Source: Haliclystus octoradiatus
Lineage: Eukaryota; Cnidaria; Staurozoa; Stauromedusae; Haliclystidae
Assembly: GCA_916610825.1 (NCBI GenBank)
Contig: OU744450.1
Span: 26,952,350 to 27,016,349, forward strand
DNA: 64,000 nucleotides
Direction: 5' to 3'
The notes beneath the pieces were generated by a model. It was not told the DNA's origin, ran no database searches, and saw only the letters and a list, made by a program, of their open reading frames with translations. Below, piece by piece: positions 37,001-49,820 of this stretch (the stretch's first letter is position 1; each line of letters begins with the position of its first letter). The position numbers and the translations under genes were made by a program.

Positions 37001-40000
37001 CTGCGAGCCATAAAGAGCAACAACTTCATCTGTGTGAAAATATATATATAAAAGAATTATTTTCCTATTCAATCAATGTGAATATAGTATTCATGAATTC
37101 TGTTTGGTTCAGAAAGAAGAAAAACTTCAGAAAACTGTACATACAAGAGGAAAACTAATTCTTTAGCTGGATATATTGAATTTTCAGGATATCCCTTCTG
37201 CGCGGTCATTGTAATTGAATGATCAAATGCTAATCATTACGCTAATCAATTCAACCTATGCATGAAATTCTGACTAAAAATAAATTCAAATATTATTCAA
37301 ATATTAAATTGAATATTGAGAGTTGGATTCGATCTCTACGTAATAATAACATTTAGTACTAGTAATAATAGTATTTTTCAATCGATGAAAATTAATATTT
37401 TTCAGATATATACGACATCAACCATTTGCATATTTATTGAAAATATCAGAAGCATTATAGATATGTGGTTCAAATTAAATATTTAAATGTATAAAAAGGC
37501 AAAACTTCTGTGTAAGATACTACAAACAAGAAAGTCCTTGAATTATTAACATTGTTTTTTACCTTCTTTACTAATCTCTTCGCCTTTGTTTGTTTCCTCA
37601 ACATTATTGAGTTCTCCTAATTGTTGGAGATTGCTTGGTAACTCTGTCATCTTTTCATCATCAGAAGCCTGGGAAGTGTGCGTTAAAGGGTTATCTACGA
37701 ATCTATTTGATTGAAATGAAGTTCCCTTTATTGTGTCTTTTGGAATAAGATCAGCAAATGACATTGGCCCCATACCTGATTGGTGTGGTACAGTTGATAT
37801 TGAAATGGGTAGGCCTACAGTTGATCTCGTATCAGAAACTGGTTCAGCCAATGACGTTGAGGGTAAATGCGTATCTGTGGATCCAGAGAATGCTGTAATA
37901 AAGAGCACAGATAAAAATGTTGTTTTTAAACACATGTGTTACATACAGGCTCTAATAAAATGGGGGGGGGGTAATGGCAGACCCAGAAGGTTTGAAAAAA
38001 AATAGTCCAGCCTCATTGAAACATGCATTCAACAGCCAGCTATAACATCTGGGCAAATTGACCACTATCCGCAGGTGGTTCTTGTATACAGGGAAGGTCA
38101 TTATTAGTGACTTCTAGTCTACTATAAAATTACACTTATCAGAAAGCATGTGAACATTTGTGATAGGATTGGGTCTTTAAGGTGGTTCCGTAACCCATGG
38201 TCACTCAATTCACCAAGGCTGCCATTGCTCTCTCAGTTTGACGAGTACCGATAGGCTACATGGAATGTGTGAATACAGCTTGAAGCAGAAAAGGCTTCCA
38301 TGGAGTAATGTTATGGTAAAAAAAATTAAGGAATCTAAAATTCATTAAAATCTTTTCAAAATCGGCCGCAATAAGATTTTGAAGGTCATATCAGTATATC
38401 AGAAATAGCAAGGATAGGTATGGGAGGGAGGGATTTAGTGATTGCGGCTTGCATCAAGCTTGGCTTGAGATGTATTCTGATAGAATCAGTCAAAACATTT
38501 TGACAGATCCAAAAGAGCAGCATTAACTATACAGCAGCATTCCTATCTGGTATGTATCCTCCAAATGTAATGCAGGCTATACCATTTTATGATAGGTTGA
38601 ACATGGCAGTGTTCCAAACAAACATTCAAGAGTGGGTTACCTGATAATTCCACTTGCTGTCCACTTTGAAAATCACCAAAATCATCACTGGCCTCTAGAC
38701 TAGGAACTGGGTGCTCAACTTGATCCATAGGGTGGACTATAGGTTGGGCCATGACATAAGGTTGAGACATTGTGTGAGACTCAAGTTGGCCCATTTGATG
38801 AGGTTGAGTCATAGGGTGGACCACAGGTTGAGTAGTAGCTATTTGCATCATACCAAATGATTCCTGTGTTGTGATTGGTTCAGTTGTCACAGGAATATCA
38901 ACAAATGTCCGCTTAGGTGCTAATTAATTGAGAGATAAAATAACAGGTTAAAGCTGAACAAATAAAAACAACCACCTCCAGTCCTCCATTGAAACCAAGC
39001 ATCTTTAAATTGTTAAAATCAATTCACAATTAATCAGGCTGCAGCACAGAAGATCACCCTGGATATTTCCAGGATATTTTCTAGCATATTTTTTTAAAAG
39101 GTTGGATTTGATAGAGACAAAAGGGGGCTTGTCCCCTATATTTTGGTGAAGGATCTTTACAAAGTACTCAAGTACATTACACTATCTTTGAAAAACAACA
39201 TTTAAATTTATAATACAATTAATTTGCAAAAAACAAACGCGCCTTTGATGTTTGTAAACTAGTAGGTTTTAACTATCAATAGTTTCAAAATTTTGACTAT
39301 ACGTTTATACTGTCTGTAGCTGAACAAAGTCAATCAACATTAACAGTAGAAATAATCAAAACTGGAACAGAGAAATATATCTCCTACAGAAATAGTTCAT
39401 GGACATCAAATGGCCAAATGTTCATGAACTTTTTTCTTCAAATAGAACAGAGCTTCAATTAAATAATAAAATGTAAGCATCAAATATCACTCTCCGTTAC
39501 GATTGCTATGATTGATCATATCAATTCTCTATAATAGAATATAATTTCAGAATGTAAAAATTTATTGATATTTGTCAAGTCAGAACAGAACCAGTCAGAA
39601 ACCAATCAGAGACCAGCCAGAAGCCAGTTAGAACTCACAACTGAAATTCTAGTGGAATAATGCTGACCCTGTGAAACAATTTGTAGAGTTCATGAATGTT
39701 AACTGGCCTGTTTTCCTTAGACGTTTTCATGAACAATTCATGAACAGTTCATGAAAACAGGGCATTTTAGGTAATGATTTCATTATCATACAGGATAGGC
39801 ATGGCGCCATCAGAATATAATTATACCGGATAGATTGCTGGGATATACTAGCACAACTCTGCCAAATACACATATCAAATCACCCCATATTCGATAATTC
39901 GCTATCTGTTGATTGGTTTCCTTGTGGCAGCAAAACCTGTGGTATGGCAATGTGATATTGTCAGCAACAATAATACCGGATTCAATCAATTACATTACAA

Positions 40001-43000
40001 CGCTAAGCAAAGACGACCGGATTAATTGTTACCCCTTGTTCGTAGCAGAGTGTATTTTTCTCGGCTAAAGAAACCATGGCATAACGAATGCCTCACTGGT
40101 ATGAAAATCACTGTAATTGGATTGCTATCCGGTATAGTGGAATCCCAGCCTCAACATTCATGAACTGTTTTCCCGGGGGCCGGGGGTACATTAGTCCACT
40201 TACACTCTTATGCATAGTCCACTTACCAAATACTGATGTAGTTTGTCTATCTGTTTTTGCATGTGCAACGTATGATCCAAGTTCAAGATCAGTTTTACTC
40301 AGAAGATCTTCAACAAGCCTTTTACCAGACTTGGATGTTGCAGCTTTGAAACTATTGGCAATGTCTTGCTTTCGCTTCCGTTCTACAGCATCGGAATCAA
40401 CACGCTGCCTCCCACTCATCGATCCTTGTTGTGCTCCTGGCGTTGAAGGATAAGGCATTTGTGCTCTGGGATGAGAAGGATAATTCTGCTGGCTTGGGGT
40501 TGGATGGTATTGTGGTCTAGGCTGTTGTTGACCTGGCGTCGGATGGTGATGCAGTCTAGGCTGCTGCTGCTGGTGGTGTTGAGCATACAACATTTGCTGA
40601 TGTTGTTGCTGCTGTGATCTAGGCCATCCACCTTGCTGCTGCGGCATACCAGGTACGTTTGAGCCACCATATGCAATATTACCATACACCGGCATTCTCT
40701 AAGGGATAAATAAATCAAAAATATGTTGGGTGTAAGAAACTAAGATTAATAACCATTTGAAGGATTGTCTTACTTGCTTAAATATATAATAATAATTATG
40801 ATGGTAAGGTATACATAGAAATAATAGTAGTACAATTGAAAATCAATATGTATTCATTTGTGTTGTCTTACGCTTCAAGCGTTAGTAGGTCTAACTTTTT
40901 TTGTGAGAATGAAATATGATAATGTTGAAATGTCGCTAACATTCTAACATAAATGTTTTACAAAGAAACAATTAAAGATAAATAAATGCGATATGCTTAG
41001 ATGGTAGAAATAGAATACTTACACTATGCATTTGATGCTGCTGCTGCAAGAATGGATCGCTTTGGTTGATGTTGTTGGTGTTTGTCGGTCTGAACATTTG
41101 GGTGTTTGGTAATTGACCTGACAAGTTGAGGACACAAATCAATGATATTATTGTAATTTAATATATTTTAAATGAGATTAAAATTAGCCGAGGTATAAAA
41201 CGCCTACGAAGAAGGGTATGGCCTTAACACACTGGTAGGTGGTGCCTCAGAATTCTGGTACACGTGTTTAACAGATTATCACCTGATTATTAGGCACTTA
41301 AAATTAATTAACCTAGGGTATTACAGATACCAGAAAATATAATCAGTACAACCCTGCTAGTTATCGATATCGCTACTGCTATCACTACTGCTAAATTTAT
41401 TAATCTTGAAAAATGCCTTGCAGTATGCTAACCTATCAGCAGAATGATATTGATTCAGTCATTCAAGACTTCTTGCTATTATTACAATTCAGTTTCATTA
41501 CATCTCACCAGTGTTGTAAATACTCGTTACTAAAGTAACGCGTTACTCGTTACTCGTTACTTTTGGAGTAATTTTAGGAGTAATTAGTTACTTTTTTGAG
41601 AAAAGTAATAAGTAATCTAATTGATTACTTTTTGAAGTAACGAGTATTATTTGAGAGAAAGTAATTGACGTTACTTTTCAAATTACTTTTATGATTACAA
41701 AATATTTGCTTTGTTGTCTTGCGATAATTTTCAAAGGCGTTTCTGTCACTAAGTTCCGCTTTTTATTGTTCTGTCTGCGATGCAATCTCACATTATTTGC
41801 AGCTTTCACGAGAGCTATTCAAACCAGGTGAATTGTGTGATATATGACCAATAAACCCTATCCCATCACATATTCTTCTCTGTTCTGGCATTGTTCTGTT
41901 GATCAATAGATTCCACAGATTTTTACTTTTTATTTGAGTGAGTTTCTAATATTGAAAAGATGATGTAAACTTTATGGCTATATGAATAGATCGATCCGAC
42001 AAAAATATACCATTTTGACAAATCAAATGAAACCATTTAATTGTCAACTTTATTACGTCAATTTATCTTCTGCTGCAGTCACCAGTATTAAATTAATATT
42101 ATTGAATCGATCGTTCCCCTTCGTAAAAAAACAAGATGGCCGTCATGATTGTCAAAACGAGACATGTCATTGTCGAAAAAGAGGCAATATCTTTTGTTTC
42201 ACAAGTTAAAGTAATCATGAAGTAACTAGTAATTAATTACTTTTTTTGGGAAAGTAATTAGTAATTGTAATCAATTACTTTTTAGGCTGAAGTAATTAGT
42301 AATGTAATTAGTTACTTTTGAGGAAAAGTAATTTGTAATGTAATTTATTACTTTTCAAAAGTAATTCTCACATCACGTGAGATGGTCATTGCATTCAATA
42401 CATAGCAGCGGTTCACTCAGTAACCCAATTATATGCTACTACTCCCTAGTGCGCTCAATGCATTGGGTCAATATAACTGCTACAACAGCTATTACATTCC
42501 AAGGTTTTGATGATTTATCTCCCACCCTCCACTCCATATATTTTATGGGTAAGTATGATTAGGAATTCCACTGACTTAGCAATGTGACTGGGGTTTGCTG
42601 ATGGGGTGGTGACAGGCCTCGTTGCCTACTACATACAACTTACACAGATCACCCCATCAGCCAAGCACCAAATGCCAAATACAAGACTAGCAAACAGAGG
42701 CACCAATTTTAACATTTGGATAAAATATCTTGAACTATTAGAGAATAATTTATTTTTTTTAAGAACCAGTAACTATTATCTGAATGAGCCTTGTATATGA
42801 AGGCCTCCTGTCTTAAATGGGTAAATTCATCGAAAAAATAGATGACTTTTATTCACAAATTTTACACATTATTTTCATGATTCGAGCCACAAAATGTTCT
42901 TAGCCTGTTCTTGATTAAAATATTTTCTTCTCTGAATTCAACGTTTTGATAATATATTGCACATGTAATTTTCTTGCCTAATACAGTAGTATTTTATAGT

Positions 43001-46000
43001 TAAACTTTTTAACTTTTATTATTGTTGAGAAATCAAATCTGTTGACTGATCTATAAGTCCCGCTTTGATATACCGCAATTTTACGAGCGGTAAGCGGGAC
43101 TTATTCCCTTCGTACAGCGTTGTGCAGGATTCTGCACAACGGCATTCTGTTTGATCGTATTGTTCTGACAAATTATCACGCATTTGATGTACGCGGAAAG
43201 ACAGGGTCCAACATTACGTAAATTAATGAAAGATGCAACATGCAAGCCAAAATAAAATGAATTAAATCTATATGGAAACTTATGGTTATTAAATCAAGTC
43301 GATTAACTGATGCTTGTCAAAAATTACAAACTTATTTCAACAGCATCATTCAAAATGCAGATGGCGAAATTATCTGTAAATGTTTTTACCCTTCAGGATT
43401 GTTTAATATTATTGTATCATTGTGAATGCTTTGGGTTACCATAGAAAAATTCAGCAGTTCCACGTCATGTACAAGAGCAAGGGAAAGATTTATTCAGAGT
43501 ATAGCAACCTTTAATTAAGTGTAATGTTTATCATTTCCACAATGAATCATATTTCAGCCTGCATTTCGATCTCCAACGACAACGAGCGCTCAAAAAGTTT
43601 GCAGTAAACAGCAGCGTTCGCTAAATCAATGACTCGCTAGAATCAGTAAGTTAGAATAATAAATCAGTTTTTCAGTTTAATTAGCTTACAATACGATTAC
43701 GATTAGCTTAAATAGTTTACGATTCGTTCGCTGTTGACTGTTGACACCCTGTAATACTCAGATAAAACTACGTCATCGACGAGATTTTGTTGGCGGTTTC
43801 TTTGTTTTCTAAAACAATAGAATTGCCAAAGGACACAAGTCTCACTTACCAACATATCAAAACCGTAAAAGTAAAAGTGAAACTTGGGCAAGTCAATCAA
43901 ATCTGTTGATTCAAATTCAAAAAATAGTTTGAAAAAATATGGAGTCTTTGCTCTCAAGAGGTTGCTCTTAAGTGTTAAGCTGTTCAAGTGTCAGCTGTGT
44001 TTTTCTCTTAAAAATATATATAGCAAAATGAAAATTTTGAAATCCAAAAAAAGAAAAACTTTTGGCATTATTTCAGTAGTACAGATACATACCAACGACA
44101 CAATTTATCTATAAGGATACTTTAAGATATGCAAGTATAAATTGTACGGCGATTATATAACGACTTGAGACTAAGGCTCGCGATAGAAACATACAATGGC
44201 GAACTAATAACGTGTACAGACAATTCGATAAATTCAACAACAGCAACAACATCAATTAACCTCAATCTCACATAACATACACTTCTATGACACTAGCAAT
44301 GCTTTAACCGAGTTACTGGGTTAATTTTGGTTGAATTAAAACTACCTTTGGTGTTATTTAAAATGCAATAACTGAAATGTGCAAAGTTTTCTAATTCAGT
44401 CTCCGCTTCCGATCAGAGGTAAGCAAGGCGGCCCTGATAAGCATGATAGAATCAATGCGGGAAAGCACATCTTCTTTTGATTCACGCATCAAAGGGGAAA
44501 TTTGAAAAAACAAAGCCCATAGGGTACAATAATTTGAAATTATCTATCAAATCATATGCTATTTGATTAATTTGGTTTTGAAATGGCTGAGAAAATCGCG
44601 AGAAACCACCGCAACACACACATACACATAGACATTCGCATTTATAGACTAAGATTTATATGTAATATTGAGCTTGATATTTTCAAAATAGTCTATTGTT
44701 TTTACCAGGTATACTAAAGAATTGGTAAACATAGAAGGTCTACAAATTGATGAAAAGATATTACAATAACAAGGGTCAAGGACCAGGCCATCATTATTAT
44801 CATATTTATCTATTTATAACTCGTATTCACAAGATGTGTAGATTCGCAACAGTTAGGCTACCATTATATAAATGATACGCTTCATAGAATGACATGAAAA
44901 TGTTTTGCTAATTTCCTCCAAATTTATGGTGGATAAAAACATAAACATATGGAATGAGCTCTTAACAGGGTCCGACAAAACCTTTTACCTTCTGCAAACC
45001 TCAACTTTTCAGATAAACGTTTGAGCAATTTTACTGACATAAAACGTAAAATTGATTTTTTTTTGATATTATTCAAATTAGTTCAGACATACACATTTCA
45101 GGCACTAAGGATTAGTAATCTAATAAATTTCATACTTTCTAAATCAGTTCACCATCAAGATTCATTCCTATTTGCAGAGGCAAGCAGTATTTGATTTTGA
45201 TATTTCTTGAGCCCCGGCTTAGGCTAAATGAACACAACATTTGCTTCACACAAGCTCCACAATGTGGATCACTCGCAGAGATTATTTATGTACTTGTATC
45301 CAATGATTGAAATAACACTATTGTTAGAGGTCCGGTCGCTGGACACTTTATTATTTTTTGGTAAAGTTCCGGTCGTTCATGTACGCATGTGAACTTATAT
45401 CGCATCATGATTCTTTTTATTTCAAAATGTCCGTCTCAAGATACAAAAGTTGCAAAGTTACTTGAGCACCAATTATAAATAAAAGATAAAGGGTTTAAAT
45501 TCCTATAACAAGTATAATGAATGATAAGTTTCCACCATATGAGGTATTTATCCTGTAAATTTAACCCACTTATTCCGTCGCAGTTTTGGAAAAATTGCAA
45601 CCACCAACACACACACAGATTTTTGATCGGCCCTTTACAAACTTAAATATGTTCTTTTTAAATAGTTAGCGAACGCTCGTTTTCGAAATCAAAACGGCCA
45701 TGTTGGTTACAGCCATCAATATTTATTTACGATGAAGACGCCTTTGCCCTTTAGATATATTTTCACATATAATTAAATTAGGTTGAAATAAAAATAACCA
45801 AATAGCCAACTCTCAATTAAATCACAATGGAATGTAACAAAAAACGATCGGACAGATCATAACAGCAAAAGTGAGATCTTGGGAAGCCAACTTTGGCATT
45901 GAAATATATTCAGCGCATGCGCATACAAACAACCAGACCTTTACCAAATATAATAAAGTGTCCGACGACCGGACCTCTAACCACTTTGTTGAAATAAATA

Positions 46001-46567
46001 ACTATCTCTCTATCTATCTAGATGTTGGCTGGGGCTGGGGGAGGTAAATAAGCAACCCAGCAAATGATCTACACAAGCTTTACCTCTGCATCAATGTTGA
46101 GCAAACGTTGAGCAAATGTTGCGTTTATTTAGCCTAAGCTTTATTACAATTCAGTTTAGCGTGGGCGGCAGGCCTAAAGCCTTAAGGCCTAATGTGTTAT
46201 TGAAATGGAAAATATTATACTTTGTGAATAACAAAGTAATGTAGACAGTGTCGCCCTACCGAAGGCACCCCTACCACTCCTCTATTTCTAGATGAGTTGC
46301 TTTTTTCACTGACAACTCCATCCACCATCAGAAGATGGTACTCATTTGATGTTTCAGATAAATTCAAGGCTGAGTTGACCTTCAGGGGATTTGAACCACA
46401 GTCGATACAGATCTGATCTGAAGTTCGGTTGCTCTGCCATCTGAACTCGTTATGCCTGCTGCCAAGTGCCTAGCCTACCCTACTCACTCACCGTGTTGAT
46501 GTGTGCCTTGCTGTAAAGGCCGTTGATTGCTGTTTCCAAAATAAATTGGATTCTGTTTATAGCTCAT
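31043..46567 (-). CDS. SYNRG: Synergin gamma (AP-1 accessory protein), 12 exons
   Basis: Synergin gamma binds the gamma-adaptin ear of AP-1 and works in clathrin traffic at the trans-Golgi network. Minus-strand exons: 46567-46492, 41117-41023, 40698-40227, 38919-38641, 37892-37563, 37029-36764, 35769-35680, 35125-33932, 33424-33271, 32920-32864, 31916-31819 and 31279-31043. They join to 1115 codons plus stop. Exon 3 is Gln/His/Pro-rich. Exon 6 is the EH domain (PSWCYDPSFLPSIYKKIC, SSVPKETLANIWEQCNRRTP), matching the vertebrate EH region. DFGDF-type adaptin-binding motifs occur in exon 4 (SDDFGDFQ) and exon 8 (NDDFGDFQ, NDFADFGTF). Exon 8 ends DRYKALTGDVQ; exon 9 has EWTRCIRIAYNVFK. Exon 12 has the conserved CGVCLL and YHSTCANFW Cys/His signature. 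Intron 1 (41118-46491) is packed with transposon remnants. Confidence 0.93.
32955..33115 (+). mobile_element. tRNA-derived SINE, family 2, interrupted by a 38-bp element
   Basis: It reads TGTGGTGAAGTGGCTTTTGA (A-box-like), GGGTCTTGGGTGGGTTCAAT (B-box-like) and CCCTGGCAGGAGCACTAT. After the insertion at 33028-33065 plus one duplicated 9-mer it resumes as ATTGGTCGTGGCGCCAGGAA. Its match to the copy at 21440 (GGAGTACTATTGGCTGGCG) shows that the interruption is an insertion. Confidence 0.7.
33028..33065. mobile_element. 38-bp miniature of the family-A transposon, 9-bp TSD
   Basis: The whole element is TAGACTCATTCCATCGC, a short middle and CATGGAATGAGGCTA, so it is little more than two inverted ends. 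It is flanked by the exact 9-bp duplication GAGCACTAT (33019-33027 and 33066-33074). Its ends match the 762-bp element at 3570-4331 (TAGCCTCATTCCATC...GAGGCTA). Confidence 0.85.
35975..36078 (+). mobile_element. 104-bp deletion derivative of the family-B transposon, 9-bp TSD
   Basis: It starts TTGACTTGCCCAAGTCTCAC and ends CGGGACTTATAGATCAGTCAA-like (last bases AGTCAA). The exact duplication ACACGTGTC flanks it (35966-35974 and 36079-36087). Both ends match the 855-bp element at 43042-43896 in opposite orientation. The middle 750 bp are missing. Confidence 0.85.
41511..42372. mobile_element. AAGTAAT-rich transposon-like region (hAT-type end)
   Basis: The left edge reads CAGTGTTGTAAATACTCGTT followed by repeated GTAACG/CGTTAC and AAGTAAT motifs. 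The right 150 bp (42215-42370) is again full of AAGTAATTAGTAAT. This subterminal-repeat layout and the CAGTG start are typical of hAT elements in many animals. I could not find a matching right terminus or a clean 8-bp duplication, so the right end may be truncated. It lies in SYNRG intron 1. Confidence 0.5.
43042..43896 (-). mobile_element. 855-bp family-B transposon, 9-bp TSD
   Basis: It begins TTGACTGATCTATAAGTCCC and ends GAAACTTGGGCAAGTCAA. The exact 9-bp duplication TCAAATCTG flanks it (43033-43041 and 43897-43905). One end holds a nested palindrome: AAGTCCCGCTT with AAGCGGGACTT, and TACCGC with GCGGTA inside. No convincing transposase frame exists, although short open frames occur. It lies in SYNRG intron 1. 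Confidence 0.85.
45323..45981. mobile_element. 659-bp inverted-repeat element
   Basis: The left end is GTTAGAGGTCCGGTCG, then CTGGACACTTTATTAT and TTTGGTAAAG. The right end is CTTTACCAAATATAATAAAG, then TGTCCGACGACCGGACCTCT, closing in AAC. The ends therefore form about 44-bp inverted repeats with few mismatches. No clean target-site duplication was found. It lies in SYNRG intron 1. Confidence 0.75.
46255..46455 (-). mobile_element. tRNA-derived SINE, family 3
   Basis: The minus strand reads TCAGATGGCAGAGCAACCGA (A-box-like) and GTGGTTCAAATCCCCTGAAG (B-box-like) at tRNA spacing. It then continues CAACTCAGCCTTGAATTTAT and a longer body. It lies in SYNRG intron 1, close to exon 1. The start of a related body (GGTATGGCCCTACCAAA, CTATTTCTA) recurs near 60365. 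Confidence 0.5.
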
Positions 46568-47330
46568 GGTTACTGTTTTGAGTTGCGCTTATACAGGGTT
46601 TAACGAGTGACAGTTATGAGAACATAATTGTGTCTACATGATACCTTTAGAAGCAAAATATCACCGCCATGTTTGGAAAAACAACAGAGCAAATTATTAT
46701 GATATCGAGGCTGTGATGGATTGACCCTTGGGATTGACAAGGGTTCATATCAAGATCGAATCCAAATTAGCTTGTGACATACTAAAAATTGGCAGTCAAT
46801 AGAATCATGATAGATTGATAGAATGGAAAGTTATTCAATCTGCACCTTTGGAATTATTACACTGTAGGAGTTCGCTGAAATCATCTGCAGTTGAATAGAG
46901 ATCAATTTAATTAATGACTCGTTTCTGCTTTATCAAGGTGTGTTATAAATAAAAGTGCAATAAGTTAAAAGTATGATATGATATATTTTGTCATTTTGAC
47001 CGGCAAATAAAGGACACTTTACGCTATAGAAAGTGTCACTTTCATACAGCCTTAATATTAATTAAGAACTAGATTAAATAAAGGTTATTATTATTAAAAC
47101 ATGGATATGACCCTATTGCTATATGCATAAATAATAATAATAAATAATAAAGTTATTACCCCCTCCTGTATAGCTGTATTGGAAGGCAAATATCCAAATA
47201 AATAATTTTGAATCTCTATTATTATGGCAACTGCTCAATCATCTATGATATATAAATTAATATAAAGCTTGACCAAACACTAAATGTATCGTATAATAAG
47301 GGGAACTATGCGAAGGCTCAATTAATTATG
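46568..47330. other. Short intergenic region between aquaporin and SYNRG
   Basis: This holds the aquaporin 3' flank and the SYNRG promoter, both genes reading leftward. It is AT-rich, with AAT-type runs near 47126-47150. No specific element was recognised. Confidence 0.4.
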
Positions 47331-49820
47331 CTAATCATCATTTAATCCTTCATTTTTCTGCCTAGAAGGGCTAGAAGTTATTTGTAAATTTCCATTCCTA
47401 TCATCCTCCTTTGCTGTGACACCATCTTTAAAGTCAAGTTTATGATCCAATTCAACGTGATGATGTTTTATAGCCTCCTTTTGATTCTTATCTTTTTCAG
47501 TTGTGAACAAATGAAATATAATCGTGGCTGCTGTTGAACCGAGAACAGGACCGACCCAGTAAATCTAAAAGATATATAGCAAATAATATATAACTTGATT
47601 AAAAGTGGGATGTGCTATACTAGCCGTTTTCATTCATGAACTTCATGGCCAGCATATACGGAAAAGATTATCTTGAAATGTTTGGAATATATAATTTATG
47701 TATACTCAAAGCCAGCATCTTCTTTATCGGGAGCCCAATCGGGAGTTGCAATTTTGACCCTCAGCTTTATCCATCTGAAATAATATATACCTGTAGAGTA
47801 TTGCGAAGGAGGCATAGCTGTAGCAGTGTCGGTCCAATATCAAAAGATGTAGGGGAATATTTTTTAAAAGATATTTCAAGATAGTTAAATTCACTGAAAT
47901 AGAAGATTTGTGGTTTATCTTTCAATTCGTGCTTATAACATTTTACTTTATTTATAATTACCTACCCAGTGATGTTCGAGTCTATCAGCTAAAACGGCAG
48001 GTCCGAGAACACGAATAGGATTTAAACTGCAACCATGATAGCCACCCTGCGATCCAAAAAACTGATTACTGATTTGATGGGGAGTGTATATAGGCCATAG
48101 ACTTATTAGCCACATCTAGATGTTCTATTAAGTCTATGACGCTTTTACCCTGTGTGATTACGTCAGACCTTCAGCATGGTTTATAGCGACTCTCAGCTTC
48201 ATGGAGCAGAACATGGGGTAGAGGCTCTGAGAGCAATACTGATATGAGGCCTCGTGACCGTGACCGTCAACATCAATCAGAAGTATTATTATATTTATAC
48301 TTTTAGCTAAATCTAATAAACAATTTGAACCACTTATAGGGCAATATATTAGTGATGCAATCACAATCGAGCCGAGCACGTATTTCATTCTGACAAAAGC
48401 GATGATTCATTGCAGCATATTGCTGCCGACTCCTTACAGAGACCTAGCTCTTTTCAATTTTTTTTTGTATTGTGAATGCTTTTATTACAGCCGCAAACTT
48501 CCTATGGATAGCATAGATTATAATAGAATAGTGTATTTTAAGGCCTATAACAACTTGATACAAGTATGAATCTACGTTTTTATTTTATACTTTAACTAAC
48601 AGATATTTCGTTATTTTGCTATTGTTCCTAGAAGCCTGGTTTTTATTAACTACTTTGGTTTATTTTGTCGATTTTTTAATAAAGCTGATTTAATTTTCTG
48701 TTTATATTTACTGTTCACTATGTAATTCGATATATTTGTTCATAAGTTTTGCACCACGAAAAGAAAAAGATCGCTTTCCATGGTCTGAATTGACACGTGG
48801 GAGAATATATGACTGTTTTCGTGTGTTATATGGGAACTGTAATCTTCTAAGTTTGGGTCATTTTCTCCTAGAGCTGATCGATGAGATGTTATGGCAGTTA
48901 TAACTTCAACAGTGTCTTTTGAGTTGAAATAAATCGCCTGATGATCACCTTCTGGCGTGAAACTTACCAAGTAGCATGATTCTAGCATGTTTCATTTTAA
49001 GTTAACTCTCATTACCTTTGGAGGTTTTCTATTATAAACTTTGTATTCGAAACATTGACACATTATCGTCTGACGTGTATAATAATCGCATTGATATCAT
49101 TTTCGGCATAAAATAAAAGTTTCAATGCATGTACTCGTCTGAAATTAGAAATGTGACCAGAACTGTGTTACGTAATGGTCTCACTTACCGCCATCATAAT
49201 AGATGTGCCCACAGAAAGACCAATAGCAAAAGGTGCCTGAAAACCATTACAACATCTGACCTCACTTGTGCTCGCATGAACGACCCAAATGAAGAAAAAT
49301 GTCAATATGAGTTCCAAGAGAAACCCAGAGGTAGCTGGCACACCTTTGACAACGGTTAATGCTCCTAGATCAGCCTCTAGGTCATCTGGTGTGATAGCTT
49401 GGAGTAGAGCTGTCCCAGCAAAGCCTATAAATAGTACATGAAAGTGATGAAAGATTGAGAATACGTGACTGACCAATTAAGTCAGATTGATAAATATAAT
49501 TTATACGTACTGCCAGCCATTTGAACAAAGATATAGAATACACAGCGGATGATAGAGATATTCCCTTTAATTGCCATCGCGAGACTAACTACTGGATTAA
49601 AATGTCCACCACTAATATCCCAGAATGCATGTGCCAACAAAGCAATTGTAAATGCGGTTGTTAAAGCACAGTGGAGTAAGGATAGAGTGCCGTTAATTGG
49701 TAAGCATGCACCACAGACAATGAGCATGTACATACTCGTCGCTAGAAATTCTGATATCAAAGCGTACAGGAAATGCAATGAAGAAATCTCCTTAATTTTG
49801 CCAATATATGGAGATAGCAT
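47331..49820 (-). CDS. AQP8-like aquaporin with NPV and NPI boxes
   Basis: Minus-strand exons 49820-49511, 49424-49189, 48046-47966 and 47564-47331 join in frame to 286 residues, a normal aquaporin length. The start ATG 49820 is preceded by CCAAG. Half 1 has FLYALISEFLATSMYMLIVC and the pore loop SGGHFNPVVSLA. Half 2 has ELILTFFFIWVVHASTSE, APFAIGLSV and GCSLNPIRVLGPAV, followed by HHWIYWVGPVLGSTAATIIF. SGGHFNP and the HWIYW-GP segment resemble AQP8 most. Both signature boxes are altered: Asn-Pro-Val in loop B and Asn-Pro-Ile in loop E instead of NPA. The pore-lining Arg after the second box is kept. The cytoplasmic tail of about 60 residues is charged. Such channels may carry water, ammonia or peroxide; the substrate is not decidable here. 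Confidence 0.9.

Noticed and set aside
43703-43987. 94-codon frame inside the family-B transposon as a possible transposase
   Set aside because: Too short, crosses the element end and target duplication, and shows no transposase motif.
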